DNA from: Prostheceraeus crozeri
Lineage: Eukaryota > Platyhelminthes > Polycladida > Euryleptidae
Assembly: GCA_907163375.1 (NCBI GenBank)
Contig: CAJQUW010016154.1
Location: 1-64,000 of the forward strand
Length of the DNA stretch: 64,000 nt
Direction of reading: 5' to 3'
Shown here: piece by piece, positions 26,901-33,064 of the stretch
How the letters are laid out: every line of letters starts with the position of its first letter
How positions within the stretch are numbered: position 1 is the stretch's first letter
Position numbers and translations under genes: made by a program
Notes under the pieces: model-generated
Seen by the model: only the letters and a program-made list of their open reading frames with translations
The model's database searches: none
Told to the model about the DNA's origin: nothing

Positions 26901-29900
26901 AGACATACGTACGGAGATTCAGTGGTAATTTTCTATCAGAAATCTGAATGTGCTAGTGTTTTATACCACTTTACTAATGAAGTTGTTGGAAACAATGAAT
27001 AATCTGAGATTCTATCCGATCCTAAAAAGTGAAACCTCCCGCCAATTGCAAAGAATGCAAAGAAGATGGAAAAGGGTGACATATCTGGATCCGTGGAAGA
27101 AGATGGAAAAGTTGCATATTGTCAATGGATGGATAAAAGGCCAGTGACGATGCCGTCGAACTTCCTGAAACCTTGCGAGACATTTGCTGTGACGAGAAGG
27201 GTGAAAGGCCGTTCGACAAGAGAATCTGTTCAAAAACCTGTCATGGTGAGTAGACACTGAGGCCTACACATGCACTTTTGGATGCATAGAAAACCTCACA
27301 TGATGAGTACAAGTGATAATATTGTTTGCTAGTATTATGTTGACTTGTATTATGTTCAGAATTGTACATGTACATGCAAATCAAAGAACAATGCAAATCA
27401 TAGCAATCCAAGATCAATTTACAGTGCCGCACCGGCACTGTCATTCATAGGAAGCCGTTGTGCATGTGGACTTCTGGATGAAAGTATATTGATTCTTCCT
27501 CCTTTTGAATTAAAAATATCTGATATCGCCTATTACATAATTGTGCAATGTGCATGCAACCCTTCAATCATGTCGTGAATCAATGAAGCTGCATCACAAT
27601 AGGCCTACAGTCCTACACGAAATATATTTTCAATTTTATGAAATCGATTTGTGCACATCAAGGTCATACACACAATTCGCAGAGAGCTAATCTAAGAGCA
27701 TTCGAAGTACATGTATTTTGACATTTCCTAAATGACTCACTCTAAAACGTAGGATATACTCGTACCTGTACAACTGTCAGTTACATGACAGTGCTTACAT
27801 AACTTGTTGATTGTGCATGCAGTAGGCCTTTGTTCCCTGCGTATTTCTATAATCACATATCTTTTACGCACAAAAATAGTTGCATGTAGGCCTACATGCG
27901 CAAGCAAATTGACGTTTTCTTTTTTCACAGGTGTCATTCTACAATTATGGGTATTGTTGACCTAACTGACCAACTGAAGGAGTGCTACCAAATCGATCGA
28001 CGAAGCCGGGCAAAATTATATCTGCAAATATTCTTCGACATCATCAATTTGAGCATCCTCAATGCTCACATCATGTACCGGAAGAAAATGGATATTTGTG
28101 GCATGAAATCCCCAACACTGCTGCAATTCCGACAAGCAGTCGTTCGGAAGCTTGCTGGACAATTCAGTTCTCGACAAAGACTGCATCAAGGCAGAAAGAA
28201 CCCGGGTCACTTCGTGGTTCCTGGCCATCACCTGCCAGTCTTGGGAGCCAAGCGCAGACGCTGTTTCCTGTGCTCAGGGATGCAGAATGACTGCAGAAGC
28301 AACGTGACATGCTCAGCATGTGAGAAAAGCTTCTGCTTGAATGTAACCCGGAATTGCTTCTATGACTTTCGTGCATAGTTTTTATCGTTTTTTTACCCTT
28401 AAGGACAAGTGGTTTATATATGTACCACCCTGTATCTTCACAACGAAAGAGAATTATTGGATGAAATTTTGTAGTTTTCATATTGAAGTGATGGCAAAAA
28501 GATCCCGCAAGAGTAATTTCAATTTCGATGGCCTCAAACACTATGGTTCTCAAAGGGTTAAAGCACTTAACAGTCCGATTCGATTTTCTGAACCGAATTT
28601 TCAATCTACTTCCGATTCAATTATCCGATTCGAAAATGAAGTTCCGAATATTCGGATAATCGGACTATTTAGCCCGATTATCCAATTGCCCACCTCTGGA
28701 TAATATATAATAACCTCAATTCTGAATTATAACTTATTCAGAAATTATAACGAGGAAAGGCCATACTTCCATCCGGTTTCACGCCCTCTTGAATAAGAAC
28801 TGCTCATGCCATAATATATTTATAAAATTCAATGGAAATCTAAATGAGTTAAAGCATAAATTAATCATAGAATTTTTAAAAAAATTAGATTTGGATGAAA
28901 CTTGGATAGTTCGCTATGTTTAGCTAAACCTAATTAAACTTAGATTATGTTTCGTCCCTGTCTTAATTCTGTTACAAATCTGTTATTAACCCATTAATGC
29001 TCATAGTCCTTTTTAAGGACTATTCCCAACACCGATCATTTGACAGGCTATCCACTTATTTCAAAGTTTCATTTTGATTCAATCCGCTCACATCATGTTC
29101 TGGTCATGTTAAAATGATATTTTTGTATCAACCTAAATTACTGATAAATGCATTGAGTTGGAATATATGCAATGTTATATTATATTTTTGAAAGATTTCA
29201 ATCCGTCCTGTTTTAGGACAGTGGGCACTCGAGTTCCCAATTTTTCAGTAAGTCAATCCTTTGCATACTTGAAATATAAACGTGTATATTACGGTACTTT
29301 AATTAACAGGATGCTTTAAATAAAATGCAATAGTAAAAAAATAATAATGAAGTGCAAAAGCTTCAATCGAATATTCTATCGCGATAAAGATGAGAAGTAC
29401 AGAATAAAAAGCAGATAAATAATGGCAAACAGGCAAGTGTCGATTGTCATTTACTGTTGGAATGACAGTAGCTGTGCACACCTGACTTCCAATCGTCACG
29501 GTCGACATCCAGCAAGAACAGGCCAAGCTTTGACTAAGAGTGGGCCTAAAGAAATCTACCAAACTTTTTCGAATCACACATAGTTAAACTGTTTACAGTT
29601 CTAAAAGCAACAATAAGGTAATGTGTTATGAGTTTGTGCGCTTATTGTGTTGCTTATATATGCTTTTGCCACAATAAAATCATAAAGATATGTATACAAT
29701 CGTGAAGATCTTCAATATATTGATTAATTTCCAATGTTTTACAATGCATCGACAATTTTCAATATATTCACAAGTCTAGTTTGTCTAGATTTGATATTAG
29801 CATACATTCATCTGTCAGCAGTACATGAATAATGCAAATCCATCATCATTTAATGAAAAGTGCTTCCGTAGCTCGCTGTTACATGCAAATATGATAGCAA

Positions 29901-32520
29901 TTTGACTTAATCCCCCTTGTGCCCACCGTCCTTATAAATAGGACGGTGCTCGAAATAATACTTAATGATCTAAGATATCCCTAGATCTGTGATATTTGAA
30001 CTATTAGATGCCTAGCGACCTATGTCACGCAATGTCATGCCGAACTTTTGAGATTTTATTACCTTGACTATTGTAATGGGTTAATTTATGTTTTTAATCA
30101 TTCAGATTTATATTGGTTGGTCTTCGAATTTCATAAATATATCATGCCGTGAGCAGTCATCATTCTTAAGGGTGAAACCGCTCGGAAATATGCCTTTTCC
30201 GCATAATAATTTTTGATTTTCTATTTATTGGGACATTTTGGGATTTTGTTTATTTTCTTCCAATTTGAAAAAGAATCTGAGGAGAAAACTACATGTACAT
30301 GTTATTATCCTTCTGGTGGTAGATCTTTAATTTATTAACACTATTCGATGACACTTTATACATTGGTAGGTAGTAATGTACTATATAAAGTAATAAAATT
30401 TAACATTCTAATCAATTAGTCTTGAACTTTGCTGGAAAATAAATGGTAAAATTGCATTAAATACGAAAACACAATTATTTAGCCTTTTTTTGATGAACAG
30501 ATGAAGAGCATCTCCGAAGTGGAAACTCAAAAATATATTCGCATGCTCTATAGAAACTTGAATAGTGATCAATTATCAGTCTTCGTACCCAGTTCACCCA
30601 GAACAGAGACAACATTGGTTCAAAAGAAATACGGAAAAAGTTTGATCCTTGGAAATTCTGTAGATGAAGAACAAGGCCACAGTTTTTGAAGTTTTATTTC
30701 ACGACATGTTTCGGTCAGCTCTCTTTCAGGTGCAGCGGTGGACTGACAGGCATTGTACAAAATCTACACTTTACGGAATTGAAATCACAATTGACAAAAG
30801 GCATACTACACTGAACCACAGAGCAAGCAATTGTAATCAGAAAATCAATATGGACACAATGAAGGTAGCGTGACGATGACAGGCTTATTGAAGTCAATCA
30901 CTGACACTCAGATGAAATAAAGAAAACCAAGATAGTAACAAACACATTATACTACTGAAAGTGGACAGTTTGTATACAAATTAAGATGTGAATGAAAGTC
31001 AACATAAGTTAAAGTTATGGATAATGAAGTTAAACGTGAAGTGAAAAGAATGAATAAATGAATACTGAAAAAATAACGATCAAAAATAAGAAAGTTAATT
31101 TCCTAAAATTTTCCTTATTATTTTCAATCGCTATTTTTTCAGTGTTCATTTATTCATTCTTTTCACTTCACGTTTAACTTCATTATCCATAACTTTAACT
31201 TATGTTGACTTTCATTCACATCTTAATTTGTATACAAACTGTCCACTTTCAGTATTATAATGTGTTTGTTACTATCTTGGTTTTCTTTATTTCATCTGAG
31301 TGTCAGTGATTGACTTCAATAAGCCTGTCATTGTCACGCTACCTTCATTGTGTCTATATTGATTTTCTGATTACATTTGCTTGCTCTGTGGTTCAGTGTA
31401 GTATGCCTTTTGTCAATTGTGATTTCGATTCCGTAAAGTGTAGATTTTGTACAATGCCTATCAATATAATTAATGTGTAATATAAAAAAATTGTACAAAG
31501 CTAAAGCTTGTAGCAAAAGTGAAATTACTTTAAAGTCAGCATTTAAGTTATTATTTAAATACATTTACGAATTTCTTCAAATCAGCAGTGGCCGAATAGC
31601 AACTCGTCTGGCGACCCAAACAAATTCGTCGTATAGAGTAGCAAAGTCGACTATTTAGACTAGACTCGGCATTACACTCACGAGAGCGAATGCCCGACCT
31701 TTAATTTCCAGATCGGATTTAGGCCAACATTTTCTTTCATAGGATCAGTTTTATAGTTTATTTCGTAGTGTTTTCTAGCAAGAATTTTTCTATTTGTAAA
31801 GTGACTTTTTTAACTTTAATAACCTGGAAAATTGCACTTCTTTGCTGTTCTCACAAATATATTAATATGCCGTATTCAAATATAAACATCATGTCAATCT
31901 AAAGAAAGCAAGGCTTACTTGCATTAATTTTTAAATGACTTGTCTGGCAAATCCTGTGTTTTGTTAGGTGGGAGATTAATAAAATGTATATATTTGTTAC
32001 TGTACAGCATAATCTGTAAGTTATTAGCCTTCAAATGATTCTGAATTTCTCAATATTTAAAGAAAAGAAAACACTAATTCAAGCAATAAATGGTGCTATC
32101 AACTTTCATAGACTTCATTCGATAAGTAAGAATTTAGCTCGCAAGAGCATAATCATTAAGTATCACCGAACTAAGATACATTGTTTGCTGATGCTCTCGC
32201 TGAAAGCTCAATTTCAGTGTGTTACATAAACCATGAGCGTCTTGCATATTCAATTTTGCGCCTTCCTCTGTGCAATGGCATGAATCAAAGATTATCCATG
32301 GCTTTTTTTCATGGCACTCATTAATTTACGAGGAAAAAGTTAAAAATGTACTTACCGTTTGGGTATCATCTTTGATGTAATGGAAAACCTTACTAATGTG
32401 ATTCTTCGTGCAGCATATTTCGGCTTGACAAAGTTGAACAACAAATAGGCTTATCAATATGAGAAGCATTTTTAAAAATTTCGAAATTTCTGTCACTGCG
32501 TGATTCCTGAATCTGACCAT
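2747..32520 (-). CDS. Ependymin-related secreted protein, four-exon gene
   Basis: Four minus-strand exons join in phase: exon 1 32356-32469 (or from 32520), exon 2 5713-5920, exon 3 2976-3131, exon 4 2747-2910. All introns are GT..AG and the phases agree (0/0, 1/1, 1/1). The product is about 214 residues, the usual size for ependymin-related proteins, which are secreted, calcium-influenced glycoproteins of uncertain ligand. Seen: a signal peptide with a hydrophobic core LLILISLFVVQL, a CC pair just after it, YEDFVAKKLVY, a later DYNERKSYSLYSNGSC, then FAVTKDGNCYI and a terminal VFQIPSNC, matching in order the conserved family landmarks. Five N-x-S/T sequons fit a secreted glycoprotein. Intron 3 is 65 bp, while intron 1 is about 26.4 kb and packed with transposons. 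A GTAAGT at about 2812 could splice to a further exon; the unspliced frame stops at 2747. No break is seen. Confidence 0.75.
2976..3131 (-). CDS. Ependymin-related gene, exon 3
   Basis: The acceptor actttcag and donor GTAAGT flank 156 bp. The exon begins with two bases that complete the phase-1 codon of exon 2 and ends with one base. The peptide carries two NIT glycosylation sites and the box FAVTKDGNCYIKYVTF, which corresponds to the conserved 'T..gC.Pv' strand of the family, although proline is replaced here. Confidence 0.7.
3547..4822. mobile_element. hAT-like non-autonomous element inside intron 2
   Basis: The left end reads CAGGGTTGCCGGTAGGAA and the reverse complement of the right end reads TAGGCTTGCCGGTGGGAA, an 18-bp imperfect terminal inverted repeat. 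It is flanked by near-identical octamers, aaaaattc (3539-3546) and aaaaattt (4823-4830), as expected for an 8-bp hAT duplication. Direct and inverted 'gggaatgggac' words lie inside both ends. No transposase frame is present. The hAT assignment rests on the octamers and the CAGGG-type terminus. Confidence 0.6.
4823..5712. other. Intron 2 remainder, AT-rich with a GA-rich run
   Basis: Nothing coding is recognised. There is a very AT-rich palindromic stretch near 5030-5090 and a short GA-rich run (5142-5167). Confidence 0.4.
5713..5920 (-). CDS. Ependymin-related gene, exon 2
   Basis: The acceptor is a pyrimidine-rich tract ending tttcag and the donor is GTATGT. The 208-bp exon encodes a segment with NETLYEDFVAKKLVY near its start and DYNERKSYSLYSNGSC near its end, followed by a second cysteine in FCQ. 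This is the central beta-rich part of the ependymin fold, where one conserved cysteine follows an aromatic-rich strand. The exon ends in phase 1. Immediately downstream on the gene strand the frame continues as intron. Confidence 0.7.
6093..6270 (+). pseudogene. Non-LTR reverse transcriptase C-terminal relic
   Basis: The frame includes LGVTLNSRFNWKDHIKIVCSK, the 'LG..(l/i)d..L.w..Hi..i..k..k' box that follows the catalytic domain of Jockey/CR1/RTE-type LINE reverse transcriptases. Only about 60 residues remain and the frame runs into low-similarity sequence at about 6275. There is no catalytic motif, so it is a dead fragment. Confidence 0.55.
6429..6834 (+). pseudogene. hAT transposase C-terminal dimerisation domain relic
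   Basis: The translation contains VYPNLAIMLRTFFTIPVASA, then AERSLSKLKLIKLFIRSSM and DERLPLAIISI. This is the hATC dimerisation signature (yPn...lR...iPvs.AsaERsfSkLk.iK...Rs.m...RL..la...i). A short AT-rich insertion with a stop (about 6645-6672) interrupts it; the same coding sense resumes as ESEVAREIQLISLREK and ends at a TAA near 6834. The RNase H core is missing upstream. It lies in intron 1 of the ependymin-related gene. Confidence 0.75.
6835..7871. other. Non-coding; one poly-G run
   Basis: No gene is seen. A run of 11 G residues (7816-7826) stands out in AT-rich sequence. Confidence 0.5.
7880..9665. mobile_element. Non-autonomous hAT element with exact 8-bp target duplication
   Basis: The octamer CTCTTATT occurs at 7872-7879 and 9666-9673, directly outside the ends TAGTGTTTGAA and (reverse complement) TAGTGTTTAAA. 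Both ends then carry arrays of the palindromic word AATTACCGGTAA (three copies on the left within 80 bp, three on the right within 45 bp). The 1.79-kb interior has no transposase; it has a diverged internal duplication around 9148 and 9367 (gagcgt(g/c)tggc..ttt.cctagaac). The TIR start and 8-bp duplication are diagnostic for hAT. It sits in intron 1. Confidence 0.85.
9674..12289. other. Non-coding intronic sequence
   Basis: No gene, RNA or delimited element recognised; only frames under 100 codons with no family resemblance. Confidence 0.4.
12290..12545 (+). pseudogene. Non-LTR reverse transcriptase fragment (YVDD box)
   Basis: The frame reads VMRQVRTSGGLNLDLNCDRL followed by AYVDDVDLMAESL. 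This matches the catalytic palm C motif (Y-x-D-D) and the sequence just before it in LINE-type reverse transcriptases, where the consensus is L-A-Y-A-D-D. Only about 50 residues are recognisable and the frame ends at a TAG near 12440. The rest of the polymerase is not found nearby. Confidence 0.6.
12546..14852. other. Non-coding intronic sequence
   Basis: No recognisable gene or element ends. A 66-codon frame at 13574 has no family features. Confidence 0.4.
14853..15852. repeat. Large imperfect foldback (inverted repeat) element
   Basis: Three blocks on the left return as reverse complements on the right, in mirror order: 14853-15003 with 15690-15852, about 15045-15072 with 15597-15622, and 15190-15250 with 15530-15582. 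The left arm has about 110 extra bp near 15080-15190. Shared words include tgtcgcc(g/a)cagtttt, gttaagaaaacag and acaccaca..ttgccccg. The loop and flank also repeat the module 'aactgtggtgtaa', including a diverged direct copy near 15985-16035. No transposase gene is present. Confidence 0.75.
15853..16301. other. Flank of the foldback element with repeated modules
   Basis: A direct diverged copy of the loop segment (ttggtc.aa.tgtg.tgtatgaga.tttttt.cacagtt) occurs near 15985-16025, so the element may extend past its visible arms. No coding sequence. Confidence 0.4.
16302..17434 (-). pseudogene. Penelope-like element reverse transcriptase, N-terminal and palm part
   Basis: Minus-strand frames in order carry a start near 17434 and KRRKFSPAPRSNIYKL, then RELR interrupted by a short tandem duplication with a stop near 17300, then RDHF, GADKGGAFVVLDYEFYKKRM with SDTSTYKV, TPFLYGLPKLHK with FRPFISS, and finally IAGTAMGTKVAPT. 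These are the signature blocks of Penelope-like elements: adkg..vvv...y, LPK.HK..., RPI.S, and GTAMGT in place of the usual QG box. The YxDD block and GIY-YIG endonuclease are missing here. At least three frame breaks are present. A separate C-terminal piece of the same class lies at 24.7-25.4 kb. Confidence 0.85.
17435..18595. other. Non-coding intronic sequence
   Basis: AT-rich, no gene recognised. Confidence 0.4.
18600..18706. mobile_element. Solo end of a hAT-like repeat (CAGGCTTGCCGTTGGG)
   Basis: The reverse complement of the right edge begins CAGGCTTGCCGTTGGGATTG, the same terminus as the 3.5-kb hAT-like element and the 26.0-kb fragment. The rest is a small palindrome of 'gattggg / cccaatc' words. 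No matching left end or octamer was identified. Confidence 0.45.
19774..19860 (-). ncRNA. tRNA-like pol III unit (tRNA-derived SINE head or tRNA pseudogene)
   Basis: On the minus strand an A-box match TAGCGCAGTGG and a B-box match AGTTCGAATCC are about 45 nt apart. The ends TGTGC/GCACA can pair as a short acceptor stem, and CAAAAC-t-GTTTTG forms a long variable-arm-like hairpin, as in class II tRNAs. The T-stem is imperfect and no clear anticodon arm forms, so a functional tRNA is unlikely. Five Ts follow the 3' end, which could terminate pol III. It lies inside piggyBac element 1, between the left TIR and the transposase. Confidence 0.5.
20171..21942 (+). pseudogene. piggyBac transposase with one frameshift and one stop
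   Basis: An acidic N-terminus (GDDSDDDIND) is followed by the piggyBac DDE core. Catalytic aspartates are seen in QCIDEISIS (codon 20912), ADNYFVGLP (codon 21149) and MGGIDLNDK (codon 21485), the D-D-D pattern of the family. Just after SLYPY (about 21522) the frame shifts by one; the new frame continues through a TAG at 21661 that looks like a CAG-to-TAG change, then runs to the C-terminal cysteine-rich domain (RCAQC..., RCRKC, KNCFYLYH) ending near 21942. The enzyme would cut and paste at TTAA. No in-frame ATG lies at the true N-terminus; an acceptor-like tgtctttccag at 20160-20170 suggests an upstream exon. Otherwise well preserved, so recently active. Confidence 0.92.
22357..24630. other. 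Intronic sequence with a 103-codon unassigned frame
   Basis: The only notable frame is 22975-23286 (+, ATG start, 103 codons, several cysteines), with no recognisable domain; it could be chance. Nothing else is supported. Confidence 0.35.
24702..25020 (-). pseudogene. Penelope RT C-terminal palm/thumb, left arm copy
   Basis: The minus frame contains RYVDDCICVFDDIKKVERFH, the YxDD catalytic block, then GGNSIAFWDVKI, TSIFRKETFTNVLL and GMLSRAYTVASNW. These are the post-catalytic blocks of Penelope-like polymerases ('flD..i' and 'S..P..yK...i..l..R'). It is truncated at the arm end and lacks the GIY-YIG domain. Confidence 0.85.
24702..25304. repeat. Near-perfect palindrome of a Penelope RT segment
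   Basis: Arms 24702-24995 and 25011-25304 are each 294 bp and reverse-complementary, with very few mismatches by eye (for example one W/L codon difference). The spacer is 15 bp. Both arms encode the same Penelope-like reverse transcriptase stretch read outward from the centre on the two strands. Confidence 0.9.
25010..25390 (+). pseudogene. Penelope RT C-terminal palm/thumb, right arm copy
   Basis: Mirror image of the left arm, with LDVKI where the left arm has WDVKI. It extends about 85 bp beyond the palindrome (FECNGYTKNFVLKIV) before a stop at 25388-25390, so this orientation is the original one and the left arm is the secondary copy. Confidence 0.85.
25391..26009. other. Non-coding
   Basis: No support for a gene; two 70-codon frames here have no family features. 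Confidence 0.4.
26010..26150. mobile_element. GGGGAT-rich hAT-like end fragment
   Basis: The right edge, reverse-complemented, reads AGGCTTGCCGTGGGAATGGG, the same terminus as at 4.8 kb and 18.7 kb. The body is a run of 'tggggat / atcccca' and 'acccat' words. No left terminus is identified. Confidence 0.45.
26378..28561 (+). mobile_element. piggyBac element 2 (TTAA ends, degenerate)
   Basis: TTAA at 26378-26381 is followed by CCCCTTAAGGACTGGTGG; the right end reverse-complements to CCCTTTGAGAACCATAG and TTAA (28558-28561). Inside, an inverted pair of about 36 bp (26678-26713 and 28394-28429) carries the word CCTT(g/a)AGGACAAGTGGTT and the palindrome GTGGT-acatatatga-ACCAC. The interior encodes the second half of a piggyBac transposase. 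Confidence 0.75.
27060..28378 (+). pseudogene. piggyBac transposase C-terminal half in two blocks
   Basis: Block 1 (27060-27245) encodes EKGDISGSVEEDGKVAYCQW, MDKRPVTMPSNF, RRVKGRS and QKPVM, the strands between the second and third catalytic aspartates. Block 2 (about 27930-28378) encodes MGIVDLTDQLKECYQIDRRS with the third aspartate, FFDIINLSILNAHIMY, and a cysteine-rich C-terminus RRRCFLCSG...CSACEKSFC...NCFYDF. Between them, a GTGAGT at 27246 and a ttttttcacag at about 27930 look like an intron, but the phases do not join cleanly. No N-terminal half or first two aspartates were found. Confidence 0.8.
28562..28985. other. CCGATT-rich dispersed repeat and flank
   Basis: From 28575 to about 28690, words such as CCGATTCGATT, TCCGATTCAATTATCCGATT and TTCGGATAATCGG recur in both orientations, as they do around piggyBac element 1 (19010-19079, 22357-22400). 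No coding sequence. Confidence 0.45.
28986..30084. mobile_element. piggyBac-like non-autonomous element 3
   Basis: TTAA (28986-28989) plus CCCATTAATGCTCATAGTCC at the left and TTAA (30081-30084) at the right, whose inward reverse complement is CCCATTACAATAGTCAAGG. Subterminal imperfect palindromes: AGTCCTTTTTAAGGACT (about 29006), GTCCTGTTTTAGGAC (about 29206) and CCGTCCTTATAAATAGGACGG (about 29928), plus an inverted GTGGGCAC/GTGCCCAC pair. There is no transposase. Confidence 0.7.
30085..30744 (+). other. Unassigned frame after an acceptor-like site
   Basis: A 62-codon frame (30501-30689) begins right after a pyrimidine-rich ttttttgatgaacag and is charged, but matches no family I know. Otherwise nothing is seen. 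Confidence 0.3.
30745..31463. repeat. Long hairpin element, about 345-bp arms
   Basis: The left arm (30745 to about 31090) returns reverse-complemented at about 31113-31463 with few mismatches; the centre is near 31105. Outer ends are gacaggcattgtaca and tgtacaatgcctatc. No target duplication and no gene. The matching frames read from the two arms reflect the inversion only. Confidence 0.85.
31464..32355. other. Start of intron 1 of the ependymin-related gene
   Basis: AT-rich; no other feature is supported. Confidence 0.4.
32356..32520 (-). CDS. Ependymin-related gene, exon 1 (signal peptide)
   Basis: The frame from 32520 contains two candidate starts. The second ATG (32467-32469) gives a compact signal peptide, MLLILISLFVVQLCQA, with likely cleavage before EICC. 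The exon ends ...DDTQT followed by a consensus GTAAGT donor at 32355. The phase is 0, as required by exon 2. The CC pair directly after the signal peptide is typical of invertebrate ependymin-related proteins. Exon 1 is 26 kb from exon 2, so its membership rests on phase, the CC pair and spacing: about 27 residues separate the cysteine pair from the Y-x-D-F box, close to the family's usual distance. Confidence 0.6.
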
Positions 32521-32831
32521 CCAAGTGCTCGTACTGTGGTAATGACCAATTCAAAATTCATGTCAATCAAATTTTGGCATGGAGACGTCAGCATGCAGGT
32601 CTAAACCATTGTCTAAACCATGGACCAAACCGTGAGCTTCTAGATATCTAGAATTCCGTTAGTTCATGGACTCATAGATATACCATATAACACCTGGACT
32701 GAAATCTGAAATTCATTTCTGCACAAGACGGCCGATTTGCCTCTATATCTACCATAGTTGGTCAATAAAAGCAGTATATACCCAAGAAGCTAACAATGTA
32801 TGATTGTTATGCTGGTTTGAAGTGTGGCAAT

Positions 32832-33064
32832 TGTTGTAGTGTGATAAACAGCTGCATGTAATTGCCTCTCCTTTATCTCTGCTCGTTAAGTATCTCTGGT
32901 CATGTTAGACGCCGCCAGCTGCTATTACATGTTTAAGGTGTCAAGTCACTTAAAGCCGCTGGCGTTGCTAATAAACTGAACTTGCTTGTCGGTCTCAGCA
33001 CAAGCCTGGTTGTTCTCTCTCTCTCCCACACACTCGAACATATAGTAAGGGCCAAGTTAGAACA
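32832..33064 (+). repeat. 5' LTR
   Basis: 233 bp, TGTTG...GAACA, identical to the 3' LTR. Holds a GCTAATAAAC (AATAAA at about 32970) that can serve as polyadenylation signal. Confidence 0.97.

Noticed and set aside
31334..31564. Two similar small proteins on opposite strands near 30.8 and 31.4 kb
   Set aside because: They are the same sequence read from the two arms of the hairpin.
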